Notes: generated from the sequence alone by a model not told the origin. Shown: positions 1-7,391, numbered from the stretch's first letter. The stretch: DNA of 25,825 bases from JAGOLU01 sp964542665 (GCA_964542665.1 CAZIUF010000013.1:1-25825), one strand, 5' to 3'. A program made the numbers and translations.

Positions 1-96
1 TTGAGATCTTTCAGGATATCTTCAGACATAGACAGGTATAATGATAGTGTACAACGTGGATTAGTGTTTAGAGTTTAGTATTTACAATCTTTTCCT
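1..96 (+). promoter_or_regulatory. Upstream region of tpiA with a consensus -10
   Basis: TATAAT lies at 37-42, about 55 bases ahead of the tpiA ATG. No good -35 box sits 16-18 bases upstream, so this is a -10-only candidate. Positions 61-88 hold a copy of the AT-rich TTTAGAGTTTAG repeat that recurs near 10030 and, inverted, near 9900 and 23315. No Shine-Dalgarno sequence precedes the ATG. Confidence 0.4.
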
Positions 97-768
97 ATGT
101 TTTCAATATTTGCCAACTGGAAGTCACACAAAAACTTAGTCTCCACACGAGCGTGGGTAAATACGTTTCTCGATGCGGTAGATATCACCTTTTCTCAAGC
201 TATACTCGAGGGTCGAATTGAGCTTGTTTTGTTCCCCCCAGCTCCGCTCCTCTATCCACTCAAGCTACTCGTAGCTGATCATGAAATCGCCATCGGTGCC
301 CAAGATATCTCATCGCTTCCTGAAGGTAAATATACTGGACAAGTAAGCGCCGAGTCACTATCAGATATTGCAACTCATGTGATCTTGGGACACGTCGAAG
401 AACGTCAACTCGGTGATACTCAAGATATCGTACAGACGAAGTTTGCCCGAGCACAATCGGGTCGAATCATCCCACTGGTCTGCATCACCTCGCCCGATCA
501 GATCATCACCGAATCACCCTATATCGTCTATGAGCCAACCTCAGCGGTGGGAACAGGTAATGCCGCAAGTATGTCAGACATCACCTCGTTCAAATCCTCA
601 TGCCATCTTTCTCCATCACAGAAATTCATCTATGGCGGAAGTGTCAGTCCTGATAATATCGATGAATTCATGAAAGACGATATAGTAGATGGTGTATTGG
701 TCGGTACAGATAGTCTCGAGCCCCTCGTATTTGCCCAATTGGTCAATCAAGTACTCTCCCATGCTTAA
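97..768 (+). CDS. tpiA: Triosephosphate isomerase, short and divergent
   Basis: Glycolytic enzyme interconverting dihydroxyacetone phosphate and glyceraldehyde 3-phosphate in the cytoplasm. The 223-residue protein shows the family landmarks in order: NWK at 7-9 with the catalytic Lys9; GQVSAESL at 81-88; GHVEER at 98-103 with the catalytic His99; YEPTSAVGTG at 145-154 with the catalytic Glu146 and the start of flexible loop 6; phosphate-binding YGGSV at 179-183; and GVLVGTDSL near the C-terminus. It is about 25 residues shorter than usual bacterial TIMs, closer to the archaeal size. The Ser after the catalytic His (GHSERR in most TIMs) is Val, and loop 6 has PTS where PVW is usual. The gene ends 8 bases inside the start of the LCP gene, so the two are probably translationally coupled. 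Confidence 0.9.
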   Translation: MFSIFANWKSHKNLVSTRAWVNTFLDAVDITFSQAILEGRIELVLFPPAPLLYPLKLLVADHEIAIGAQDISSLPEGKYTGQVSAESLSDIATHVILGHVEERQLGDTQDIVQTKFARAQSGRIIPLVCITSPDQIITESPYIVYEPTSAVGTGNAASMSDITSFKSSCHLSPSQKFIYGGSVSPDNIDEFMKDDIVDGVLVGTDSLEPLVFAQLVNQVLSHA

Positions 769-1768
769 GTCACGTTTCGCAGTCACCGGCATCTATATTG
801 CCGTCATTTTATCCGTGTTGGGGATCGGTATTTTCATTCGCGTCTCTTCACTTTTATCACATGCACATGTTGGCTTCAGTGATCTGATCGCACCACTCCC
901 CAAATCATCAAATGTTCAGGGTGCATATACATTTTTATTCTTGGGTGTCGGTGGTGGTGATCACGAAGGGCCCAATCTCACCGATACCATCATGCTGGCA
1001 AAGTATATACCCGCAACAAATACACTCACGACACTGGGTCTACCTAGGGATATGTGGGATGAGGGCACAAAGGATAAAATAAATGCCATATACACCTATG
1101 CCCTCCAGCAAAATGAGGTGGACGCCTATACCTATGTGAAGACAAACTTCCTACGAATCACCGGGCTCACGATCGATCATGTGGTGGTCGTCGATTTTTC
1201 AACTTTTCAAGAAGTAATCGATTTGATAGGTGGTATCTCTATCACCAATGACATGGGTTTTGTAGATGATCAGTATCCGATCGAAGGAGCCGAGAATAAA
1301 GATTGTGTGCCATATGATCCTAACTATGGATGTAGATACGAAACAGTAAGTTTCCCCACAGGAAAACTGCTAATGAATGGTGCAGTGGCACTAAAATATG
1401 TGCGATCACGACACGCATCGGGCGACGAAGGAACAGACTTTTCTCGATCCAATCGCCAACAGCAAGTCATCCAGGCAATCTCCACGAAACTCACTGAAAT
1501 GCTCAAGAATCGAGATGTATCTACCTTGGAGGACCTCGTGTCACTCCTTGATTCACGCATCAAACGCACCCTATCAAATCGTGATGCTGTAGCTATAGCT
1601 CGGACTATACTCATGAACAAAAATCAGGTCAAAATCGTATCAAATAAAATCGATACTGAGTATTTTGATGTCCCACCATTGTCAGAGTATGAAGATAGAT
1701 ATGTGCTACTACCACCAGATAAGGATTACGAAAATCTAAAGCAACTGTTGAGTACGCTACTCCCCTAA
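761..1768 (+). CDS. LytR-CpsA-Psr (LCP) family protein
   Basis: LCP proteins transfer lipid-linked anionic polymers or glycans to the cell wall at the outer face of the membrane. An upstream in-frame start at 689 exists, but the ATG at 761 overlaps the tpiA stop by 8 bases and puts a transmembrane helix (about residues 7-27) right at the N-terminus, so I chose 761 (335 residues). The LCP domain has TDT at 74-76, LPRD at 94-97 with the phosphate-binding Arg, KINAIY at 106-111, VRSRHA at 214-219 and DFSRSNRQQQ at 226-235, the conserved acidic and arginine residues of the family. Cys182 and Cys191 could form an extracytoplasmic disulphide. A likely substrate source is the glycan operon at 10053-15051, although nothing in the sequence links them directly. 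Confidence 0.9.
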   Translation: MLKSRFAVTGIYIAVILSVLGIGIFIRVSSLLSHAHVGFSDLIAPLPKSSNVQGAYTFLFLGVGGGDHEGPNLTDTIMLAKYIPATNTLTTLGLPRDMWDEGTKDKINAIYTYALQQNEVDAYTYVKTNFLRITGLTIDHVVVVDFSTFQEVIDLIGGISITNDMGFVDDQYPIEGAENKDCVPYDPNYGCRYETVSFPTGKLLMNGAVALKYVRSRHASGDEGTDFSRSNRQQQVIQAISTKLTEMLKNRDVSTLEDLVSLLDSRIKRTLSNRDAVAIARTILMNKNQVKIVSNKIDTEYFDVPPLSEYEDRYVLLPPDKDYENLKQLLSTLLP

Positions 1769-1782
1769 AAAAAGATCTTTTT
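1769..1782. terminator. A/T palindrome between convergent genes
   Basis: AAAAAGATCTTTTT fills the 16-base gap between the stops of the LCP gene (+) and the gene at 1785-3074 (-). It is symmetrical and gives a T run on either strand, so it could act as a weak bidirectional terminator. The stem is all A-T apart from the central GATC, so efficiency is doubtful. Confidence 0.25.
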
Positions 1783-1784
1783 GG

Positions 1785-3074
1785 TCATATATATCGTGAT
1801 GCTCGTAGAGCGATATACCCTCCAAGTAGACTGATTGATCCAATAACCACAATCCATGGTGGCATACCTCCTGGTGGAGTATCGTTAACCGCTATTGTAC
1901 TTGGCGTAGGTTGAGTAATCGCCTGGCTCGGCGCGAGACTAACCAGTGGCGTCAAACTAGCGGACGGAGTAGATCCCTTTGTTACGGTTTCGCCAAGGAC
2001 CTGCTCACCTGCTTTTGCGATGATAAATGATCTTTCGATACTGCGCTCAATACCATTGTTATCTTGTAAAAATGCGACCAACGTATATTGTCCTGGGGTG
2101 AAGCTCACGCGTGATTCGGCAACCCATGTAGCATCCTTGCGCACTACTGTTTCGAGTCGAAGAGGGGGTTTGGAGTCAAGCAGTACGGTGACCTTGGTAC
2201 CAGGTACGCCTTTGCCCTTGATGAGCGGTTTGCCAATCGGGATCACTGCATTTTGCACCGGAAATTGTAGTGAAAGGATGAAGTCTTGTTGTGTTGATCG
2301 AGTAGTACTTGCGGGCAGGACATTGTCTTGATTGGACACAAATGTATAGTCGGTCCCCGCTACAATCGATTGTGGAAGAGGCGCAGAACGGGAAAGAGCC
2401 GTGGTCACTGTCGAGCTTGGAGACTGGTCGCTGAGCAACCGAATCTGGATAACATCGTCGTCAGCTGTAGCCCAGGGTATATTGATGAGCCACTCACCAT
2501 TGGACTTCGTAACTCCCATGACCATCCGTCCTGGCACATTGGGTGATGAGATAACTTGTATAAGAGAGCCTGATACCCCTGAGCCTTGAGTGGAGACTAA
2601 TTTACCATATACTGGCTTGGAAACTGTTCCTGTGTTGCGTTTGGCCAATGTTGTGAATGTATTCGTATTTCCCTCTACACCCGTTTGGACAATCTTTTCA
2701 TCAGAAATCAGGTGATAGTAGTACTGCGTCATAGGCTTCAGACCAGTAAACTCAATATAATGGTATTTGTGAGGAGTAGGGGTCCCAACAACGTCTCTAA
2801 CATCATATGCTGTCAGCGAGAGCGAGTCAGGAGATGTACCATACAGCGCATAGACGGGGTGAGCTTCAGGAAGAGCAATAAAGAGTGAGCTGGAAGTGTC
2901 TGTCTGGCTTTGAGACTTCTCAAGTATTTTCAATGATGAAGCCTGCGTAAATGTGCTCGTTTTCAATGAGAAGAAATAAAACGATAGTCCAACAATCAAT
3001 AAAAAGGTTGGCGCCAATATCCATCGAGGGATACGCCTTTCAGTCGTCGGACGAAGGTATAAATCACTATACAT
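1785..3074 (-). CDS. Membrane-anchored protein with FN3-like and Ig-like domains
   Basis: A 429-residue protein with hydrophobic helices at both ends: about 18-36 (after a basic N-terminus) and 407-424. Between them lie beta-rich segments. Residues 65-143 resemble a fibronectin III or phosphatase N-terminal domain (YIEFTGLKPMTQYYYHL). Residues 155-215 resemble a carboxypeptidase regulatory-like domain (GVSGSLIQV, SNGEWLINIP). Residues 268-353 resemble a bacterial Ig-like domain (KGKGVPGTKVTVLLDS). A Ser/Thr/Pro linker at 362-400 precedes the last helix. The domains are probably extracytoplasmic, as a surface stalk or structural protein. It lies 137 bases downstream of the pilN/pilO group on the same strand and may belong with it, but no pilus-specific motif is visible. 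Domain names are inference from residue patterns. Confidence 0.65.
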   Translation of the reverse strand: MYSDLYLRPTTERRIPRWILAPTFLLIVGLSFYFFSLKTSTFTQASSLKILEKSQSQTDTSSSLFIALPEAHPVYALYGTSPDSLSLTAYDVRDVVGTPTPHKYHYIEFTGLKPMTQYYYHLISDEKIVQTGVEGNTNTFTTLAKRNTGTVSKPVYGKLVSTQGSGVSGSLIQVISSPNVPGRMVMGVTKSNGEWLINIPWATADDDVIQIRLLSDQSPSSTVTTALSRSAPLPQSIVAGTDYTFVSNQDNVLPASTTRSTQQDFILSLQFPVQNAVIPIGKPLIKGKGVPGTKVTVLLDSKPPLRLETVVRKDATWVAESRVSFTPGQYTLVAFLQDNNGIERSIERSFIIAKAGEQVLGETVTKGSTPSASLTPLVSLAPSQAITQPTPSTIAVNDTPPGGMPPWIVVIGSISLLGGYIALRASRYI

Positions 3075-3153
3075 ATACTGAGATCAAACTGTACAAATAC
3101 TAGCACAATTTGTGGTGATTGAGTAGATCCAACAGTTCAATATAGCCATAATC

Positions 3154-3171
3154 ATATGCTTTGAAGCATAT
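3154..3171. repeat. Perfect 8-bp dyad, possible terminator stem
   Basis: ATATGCTT-TG-AAGCATAT is a perfect inverted repeat, about 40 bases downstream of the minus-strand gene at 3212-3418 and 80 bases upstream of the start of the gene at 1785-3074. No T run follows on either strand, so it fits an operator or mRNA-stabilising hairpin as well as a terminator. Confidence 0.35.
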
Positions 3172-3211
3172 CGAGACAGCTACCTTTACTCTAATAGAGG
3201 GTATGTGCGCA

Positions 3212-3418
3212 TCACTTGAGCTTTTTAAGCCTTTCAAACACGGTCATATCCGGAGTAGCGATGATGATCACAGGTGGCGGGGAAGACAGCTCTATCCTAT
3301 CGGCTTGGCTCGCTCGGTACGCGTCAAGCAGCACAATACACAACAAAACCATACTGACGGATGCTACCAAAAAGAACAGGTCTCGTTTGGATAATTGGTG
3401 TGGAAGGACAAGTTTCAT
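3212..3418 (-). CDS. Small single-helix membrane protein in the pilN-pilO group
   Basis: A 68-residue protein with a short basic N-terminus, one hydrophobic helix at about residues 14-32, and a short tail containing SSPPPVIII and ending KKLK. It starts 9 bases after the PilO-like stop on the same strand, so co-transcription is likely. I do not recognise the family. The layout (cytoplasmic stub, helix, short external tail with a Pro run) could suit a small accessory subunit of the PilN/PilO inner-membrane complex, but this rests only on position. The overlapping plus-strand ORFs here have no recognisable features. Confidence 0.6.
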   Translation of the reverse strand: MKLVLPHQLSKRDLFFLVASVSMVLLCIVLLDAYRASQADRIELSSPPPVIIIATPDMTVFERLKKLK

Positions 3419-3427
3419 GAATAAGAA

Positions 3428-4021
3428 TCACTGATAATAGACTTGGATTTGGATTTGAGCATCGAGGATGGCACTCTCTGATGATCCTGGAGCTGGGGCG
3501 AGCGTGTACTGTGAGATAGTCTTTAACCTTTTTTGTGTCATCAGCTGATCTACAACATTTGAAATATCTGCCTGAGTTCCTGATATGTTGAATTGCAGAG
3601 GAAATGATTTCAAATCGTTAGCAGGGACTTTTTTATCGACCTTCTTGCTCTCCGTGCCTACCGCAAATCCAGGATATGAAACTTCCTGCGCATTCGCCCC
3701 ATCCAATTGGAGCGAGTCTAAATCTGAAATAACCTGACTGATTTTAACTTGATCTGGAAGAGAATCAGCTAGCAGGGGGAAATCTTCCCTTCGCGATGAT
3801 ATGAGAGACTGAAGTTGGTTGATAGTGGCAATAGTTGCGGTGTATTGACTGTTCACAGCCTTGAGATCTGCATATTGCTGCCGGAGCTCGAGTACCGTGG
3901 TTATATTGGGACCAATGATGACAACAACGAAAAAGATAAAAATGATAAAGAAGCCGATACCATAGGTATAATCTACTACGGCTGGGTCTTGAATTTTTTT
4001 GATGAGGTCTTGTTTGTCCAT
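3428..4021 (-). CDS. pilO: PilO-like type IV pilus inner-membrane protein
   Basis: A 197-residue protein with a cytoplasmic N-terminal stub, one membrane helix at about 20-41, a heptad-rich coiled-coil segment at about 45-80 (LRQQYADLKAVNSQYTATI), and a C-terminal domain with alternating beta segments (LKSFPLQFNISGTQADIS, QKRLKTISQYTL). This is the PilO plan: PilO pairs with PilN to form a periplasmic or extracellular scaffold aligning the type IV pilus or competence machine. It begins one base after the stop of the PilN-like gene. Sequence in this family is poorly conserved, so the call rests on architecture plus the neighbour. Confidence 0.75.
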   Translation of the reverse strand: MDKQDLIKKIQDPAVVDYTYGIGFFIIFIFFVVVIIGPNITTVLELRQQYADLKAVNSQYTATIATINQLQSLISSRREDFPLLADSLPDQVKISQVISDLDSLQLDGANAQEVSYPGFAVGTESKKVDKKVPANDLKSFPLQFNISGTQADISNVVDQLMTQKRLKTISQYTLAPAPGSSESAILDAQIQIQVYYQ

Positions 4022-4022
4022 A

Positions 4023-4571
4023 TTATGATTTTTTTGATTTGGCTGGAGTTTGATACCCCTCCATCAAGATACTGAACTGATATATCCCATCAGCATCTCG
4101 CGTAAACTCATCCAGCTTCGCTGACTTAAACTTTTTTTCATTAGTGATCCTTTGATAGAGCTGCTGGACGATCAGTCGCGAATCCGTTGACCCAGATAAC
4201 TGGATCGATTTGTCGTTCAATGTAAGTTGTCTGAGTGTAGCTTTTTGTGGAAATATGCTGCGTATATATGCCATCTGCTCTCTCCACGAATCTTGTGTGG
4301 CAAATATAGACTGAATCTGTTTAATAGCCTTTTGTTTTTTTTCAAGATCAACTTGGAGAGTTTTTGTTGCCTCAATGATGGCGATTTTTTGGGATAATTT
4401 TTGCTTCTCTTCGATAATCTGCTGATCAAATGAAAAGCGATACATAAACACACAAATCACTACGAGCTGAGTGATAATGAGGACAAATCGGAGATAATGA
4501 GTACTGAAGTACTTCAATCGTTCGATTGTGTGATGTGAACTGTGCGGGAAGAGGTTGATCGCGTATTTCAT
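4023..4571 (-). CDS. pilN: PilN-like type IV pilus assembly protein
   Basis: A 182-residue protein starting with INLFPHS, matching the conserved N-terminal segment with which PilN binds PilM (INLLP in most family members). It continues with a membrane helix at about 28-46, a coiled coil at about 50-90 rich in Lys, Gln and Ile, and an alpha/beta C-terminal domain (LRQLTLNDKSIQLSGST) ending in a Lys/Ser tail. It is first in the pilN-pilO group. No pilM, pilB, pilC or pilin gene lies upstream in this window; the DNA behind it is a repeat-bearing spacer and then rpsT. PilM is therefore encoded elsewhere or absent. Confidence 0.75.
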   Translation of the reverse strand: MKYAINLFPHSSHHTIERLKYFSTHYLRFVLIITQLVVICVFMYRFSFDQQIIEEKQKLSQKIAIIEATKTLQVDLEKKQKAIKQIQSIFATQDSWREQMAYIRSIFPQKATLRQLTLNDKSIQLSGSTDSRLIVQQLYQRITNEKKFKSAKLDEFTRDADGIYQFSILMEGYQTPAKSKKS

Positions 4572-4771
4572 AGAGCCAATGATGACTCTATCATAGTAGC
4601 TGAAAATGGCTCATCGATCAAGGTGGAGGGAAGAAGGTCGGAGGGCTAGCTAAGGAAACTGCAAGCTACAGGCATAGATCCCGGATCGCACTTCGTTTGT
4701 CCCCTCCAGAGGCGGGCGGGCGGGATGACAGACGGGTACGGGACATCGTATTGATATCGTGCTATTCGTCC
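4572..4771. repeat. Intergenic spacer with degenerate dispersed repeats
   Basis: No gene is visible. GCAAGCTACAGG (4661-4672) matches the AAGCTACAAGC units near 23170 and 23820. ATCCCGG at 4678-4684 and CGGGATGACAG at 4721-4731 are the ends of an element whose compact form is at 23474-23498; here the interior is enlarged and contains three GGCGGG-like units. The spacer must hold the promoter of pilN and the end of the rpsT transcript, but no T-tailed stem is seen. Confidence 0.5.
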
Positions 4772-5002
4772 TTAGGAGATTGAGGACTTGAGGCGGGCAG
4801 CTTTTTGCTTGCTGATGATTTTGCGCTTGGAAGCTTTATCGATGACTGAATAGGCAGCTTTGAGCTCTGCTGATGCGGCTACATAGCCTACTTTGCGGGC
4901 AAGATTGACGATTTTGTCAATCTTACCTAGATACACTTTGTTCGCACTAGATTTGCGGACGTCTTTGCGAGCTTTTTTTTGTGCTGATTTGATGTTTGCC
5001 AT
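4772..5002 (-). CDS. rpsT: 30S ribosomal protein S20
   Basis: Binds 16S rRNA early in small-subunit assembly. The 76-residue protein opens with MANIKSAQKKARK, the hallmark start of S20, and is Lys/Ala-rich and all-helical in composition (LKAAYSVIDKASKRKII, then SKQKAARLKSS). It is slightly shorter than the usual 85-90 residues. It stands alone, with its own strong promoter at 5055-5083. No clear Shine-Dalgarno sequence precedes the ATG. Confidence 0.95.
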   Translation of the reverse strand: MANIKSAQKKARKDVRKSSANKVYLGKIDKIVNLARKVGYVAASAELKAAYSVIDKASKRKIISKQKAARLKSSIS

Positions 5003-5054
5003 AAAGTCTTTATATTTGTCTTGAGCCCTTCAAAGAAGCTCAAATTCAGTCAGT

Positions 5055-5083
5055 AGTATACCATCGGCTGGGCATACTTACAA
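5055..5083 (-). promoter_or_regulatory. Sigma-70-type promoter of rpsT
   Basis: On the minus strand TTGTAA (5083-5078) and TATACT (5060-5055) are separated by exactly 17 bases. The expected start near 5048 gives a leader of about 46 nucleotides before the rpsT ATG. This is the best promoter in the window. Confidence 0.7.
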
Positions 5084-5109
5084 CGGTGATTGAGGTAATT
5101 TTTACCCTA

Positions 5110-5220
5110 GATACACAGGTCGTTTCGAAGTGACTTGGGAGGCCCCGACTGATAACTATACGATTTGCATCTGGGTAGGGGGCGGGGTACCCACCGGAAC
5201 GGAGAAACGACCCATATATC
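5110..5220. ncRNA. Candidate structured RNA, family not recognised
   Basis: A 111-base block between the gene at 5244 and the rpsT promoter folds back on itself. GGTCGTTTC (5118-5126) is the exact reverse complement of GAAACGACC (5204-5212), and GATA (5110-5113) pairs with TATC (5217-5220) beyond a small internal loop. Inside are G/C-rich blocks that can form inner stems, for instance GGGTA (5173-5177) with TACCC (5188-5192), and GGGAG/GGCCCC around 5137-5145. No T run follows on either strand, so it is not a plain intrinsic terminator. I looked for SRP RNA, RNase P, tmRNA, tRNA and hammerhead signatures and found none convincing. It could be an independent small RNA or a 3' UTR element of the operon ending at 5244; strand is undecided. 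Confidence 0.4.
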
Positions 5221-5243
5221 TGATTGCTTTACATCGGCAATTA

Positions 5244-5732
5244 TCACAGATCTTCTGTCTTAAACTCCTTTTGGAAGAGCTTTGAGCCGTAGTCACCCTC
5301 GAACTTGAGTGTGACTTTCATATCGCTGGTGATCTCGTGATAGGTACAGACGTTGCGCGAACAGGTACCCAAGGTGATCTGGCGTTCAAATAGTTTACCA
5401 AATGTCGTGGCGGGCTCCTTGGGTTTGGCTGTACTAAACACACCTTCGGACTCTTGCTTCTTGGTCGAGTAGGTTAGCTCATACTCGATCGAGGTAGTTT
5501 TGTCTGGGACGCCATCCACAATCAGTTTGATTTCCTGCTTTGGCCTAACCGACACGAGACTCACCTGCACCTCTGGTCCAACGGTCGGGATAATCTCATT
5601 TTCAGGTGCTTGAGTGATCTGGATGGCTTTTTTGGCCAGCGGTGGTGCTGCAGGTCGAGTCACTAAATACCCCACGAGGGCAAGGACTACCAGAGCAATG
5701 GCTGCAATCGGGAGAATGGTTTTTTTATTCAT
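5244..5732 (-). CDS. Membrane-anchored secreted protein of unknown function
   Basis: A 162-residue protein with a basic start, a hydrophobic helix at about 6-25 acting as anchor or uncleaved signal, a Pro/Ala spacer, and an external domain of about 120 residues. That domain has alternating strand-like segments and two cysteines in CSRNVC that could form a disulphide. I do not recognise the family. It starts 9 bases after the glyS stop, so it should be transcribed from the same T-box-controlled message. Why an envelope protein follows a tRNA synthetase is not explained by its sequence. Confidence 0.65.
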   Translation of the reverse strand: MNKKTILPIAAIALVVLALVGYLVTRPAAPPLAKKAIQITQAPENEIIPTVGPEVQVSLVSVRPKQEIKLIVDGVPDKTTSIEYELTYSTKKQESEGVFSTAKPKEPATTFGKLFERQITLGTCSRNVCTYHEITSDMKVTLKFEGDYGSKLFQKEFKTEDL

Positions 5733-5741
5733 AGATACGGA

Positions 5742-7136
5742 TCAAATAGTAAATTTCTGCTCAAAATAATGACTCAACTCTTTAATCAATACTGTTTCTT
5801 GCTTCATCGTGTCACGCTCACGTATAGTGACCATGCCTGACTCAAGTGACTTGTAGTCGATCGTGACGCAATAGGGAGTCCCTATCTCATCTTGGCGACG
5901 ATACATTTTACCAATATTTCCTGCATCGTCAAACTCGACTCGGAAGTGTTTTTTCAGTGTGCCATAAATCTCCCGCGCTTGTGTGCGGAGTGTTTCGTCT
6001 TTTTGTAACGGGAAAATCGCAACTTGCACAGGTGCAAGATCTGGTTTCAACTTCAATACCGTGCGTGTCTTGCCTTCGCCGAGATCTTCCTCGTGATATG
6101 CATCAGCAAGCACCATGAGAAACATACGATTGACTCCGACTGCTGGCTCCATGACGTGAGGAATAAACTTGCGCCCAGTGGCTGAGTCCACGTACTCGAG
6201 CGTCTTGCCTGAGTGCTTCATGTGTTGTGAGAGATCGTAGTCAGTGCGATACGCGATCCCCCACAACTCTTTCCATCCAAATGGATACTCATAATCGAGA
6301 TCATAGGTATCTTTGGAATAGTGTGAGCGCTCTTTGTCTGTATGCTGTCGCCAACGAAGCTTTGCCGCATCAATCCCCAGATCACCAGAGATAAATGACC
6401 ACATCGATGCTTTCCACTCATCCATGAGTTTTTTCCAATCAGTTTTTTCGGGATCAAAGAAGTACTCGATCTCAGCCTGTTCAAATTCCAGCGTTCTAAA
6501 CACGAACTGTCCTTGGGTGATCTCGTTACGGAAAGATTTCCCCACTTGTCCAACACCAAAAGGGAGTTTCACTCGACATGAGTCGATGATTTGTTTAAAG
6601 TTCGCAAATATCCCTTGGGCTGTCTCACCGCGCAGATACACTTTTGATTTTTCACCTGAAACTACTCCTATTGCTGTTTCAAAGAGTTGGTTAAATGGTT
6701 TTGGTTCTGTTATTTCGTTGCCGTCGGGTGATTTGATATCATTTTTTTTGATGTAATCTGCCCATTCTTGAAAAGTCAGATTTTCGACCACCAGAGTTGG
6801 GTCATGCTTTTTTGCCCAGGCCTCTATCAGATGGTCAGCGCGATACCGTTTGTTTGTCACCTTATCCTCCACCATAGCTTCGTTAAACGATCCGACGTGT
6901 CCAGATGCTACCCACGTAGTCGGATGCTGAAGGATCTGTGAGTCGAGCCCCACCATATCCTCTCGCTCCTCGATCATCTTTTTCCACCAGAGATCCTTGA
7001 TATTTTTGAGTAGTTGTACCCCGTATGGTCCGTAATCATATGAGTTCGCAAGCCCGCCATAGATCTCAGAAGTAGGATAGACAAAACCGCGACGTTTGGT
7101 AAATGCGACGAGTGTGTCGAGTGTGGTGGTAGCCAT
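5742..7136 (-). CDS. glyS: Glycyl-tRNA synthetase, single-chain alpha2 type
   Basis: Charges tRNA-Gly with glycine using ATP. The 464-residue protein is the class II single-polypeptide form found in archaea, eukaryotes and some bacteria, not the two-subunit GlyQ/GlyS form. Motif 1 region includes GLANSYDYGPYGVQL (28-42). The substrate loop is RGETAQGIFANF (169-180). Motif 2 is in GKSFRNEI (199-206), followed by FRTLEFEQAEIE. Motif 3 is EPAVGVNR (330-337). The C-terminal anticodon-binding domain runs from about 367 (APVQVAIFPLQK) to the end and includes YRRQDEIGTPYCVTIDY. All class II landmarks are present. The ATG at 7136 lies 29 bases beyond the T tract of a T-box terminator, which should control the gene. 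Confidence 0.96.
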   Translation of the reverse strand: MATTTLDTLVAFTKRRGFVYPTSEIYGGLANSYDYGPYGVQLLKNIKDLWWKKMIEEREDMVGLDSQILQHPTTWVASGHVGSFNEAMVEDKVTNKRYRADHLIEAWAKKHDPTLVVENLTFQEWADYIKKNDIKSPDGNEITEPKPFNQLFETAIGVVSGEKSKVYLRGETAQGIFANFKQIIDSCRVKLPFGVGQVGKSFRNEITQGQFVFRTLEFEQAEIEYFFDPEKTDWKKLMDEWKASMWSFISGDLGIDAAKLRWRQHTDKERSHYSKDTYDLDYEYPFGWKELWGIAYRTDYDLSQHMKHSGKTLEYVDSATGRKFIPHVMEPAVGVNRMFLMVLADAYHEEDLGEGKTRTVLKLKPDLAPVQVAIFPLQKDETLRTQAREIYGTLKKHFRVEFDDAGNIGKMYRRQDEIGTPYCVTIDYKSLESGMVTIRERDTMKQETVLIKELSHYFEQKFTI

Positions 7137-7165
7137 AGAGATATAAGTATAACGAATAATCAGAT

Positions 7166-7217
7166 AAAAAAACCGTCCCGACTACTTCTTCCAGAAAGTT
7201 GAAGTAATCGGGACGGT
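7166..7217 (-). terminator. Intrinsic terminator of the glyS T-box
   Basis: On the minus strand a 17-bp stem (arm 7217-7201 with arm 7188-7172, one G-U pair) closes a 12-base loop and is followed by seven T residues (7172-7166). The stem begins ACCGTCCCGA and is among the strongest hairpins in the window. Confidence 0.9.
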
Positions 7218-7385
7218 CTACTACCTATATCAGGTAATCTGATCGCGGTTCCACCCGTGTTGGCGCTCTATGATATCCATTGAGGCACCCAGCTTTTGAC
7301 GATGTCTGCCGCTCACTCCCCACCCTGCCAGAGGTGGATCAACATGAAAGGCAATACGATATTGTAATCTTGCAGCCAGAGATTG
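7166..7385 (-). promoter_or_regulatory. T-box riboswitch leader of glyS
   Basis: The minus strand carries the T-box core GGGTGGAACCGCG (7256-7244), the sequence that binds the tRNA acceptor end. The bulge reads UGGA, which can pair with UCCA, the 3' end of a tRNA with discriminator U, as bacterial tRNA-Gly has. Downstream, 7217-7166 forms a strong intrinsic terminator, and the T-box 5' part (CGGG) can pair with the terminator's first arm (CCCG) to make the antiterminator. Upstream to about 7385 are hairpins expected of stem I, for example CCACC/GGTGG (7336-7319) and CAATA/TATTG (7364-7352). A GGC glycine triplet within GCGGCAGAC at 7310-7308 is a possible specifier, but I could not fold stem I well enough to be sure. 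Uncharged tRNA-Gly would allow read-through into glyS and the gene behind it. Confidence 0.88.
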
Positions 7386-7391
7386 TCAAAC

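Noticed and set aside
5118..5212. Hammerhead ribozyme (CTGATAA ... GAAAC with a flanking stem)
   Set aside because: The core would need CTGATGA, and the sequence between the core parts does not form a stem II directly abutting them.
5110..5220. SRP RNA, tRNA, tmRNA or RNase P RNA
   Set aside because: The GGAAGCAGC-type SRP loop, a T-arm, and RNase P conserved blocks are all missing, and the length is wrong for tmRNA and RNase P.
6334..6756. 140-residue plus-strand ORF
   Set aside because: It is antisense to the conserved catalytic region of glyS and has no recognisable domain.
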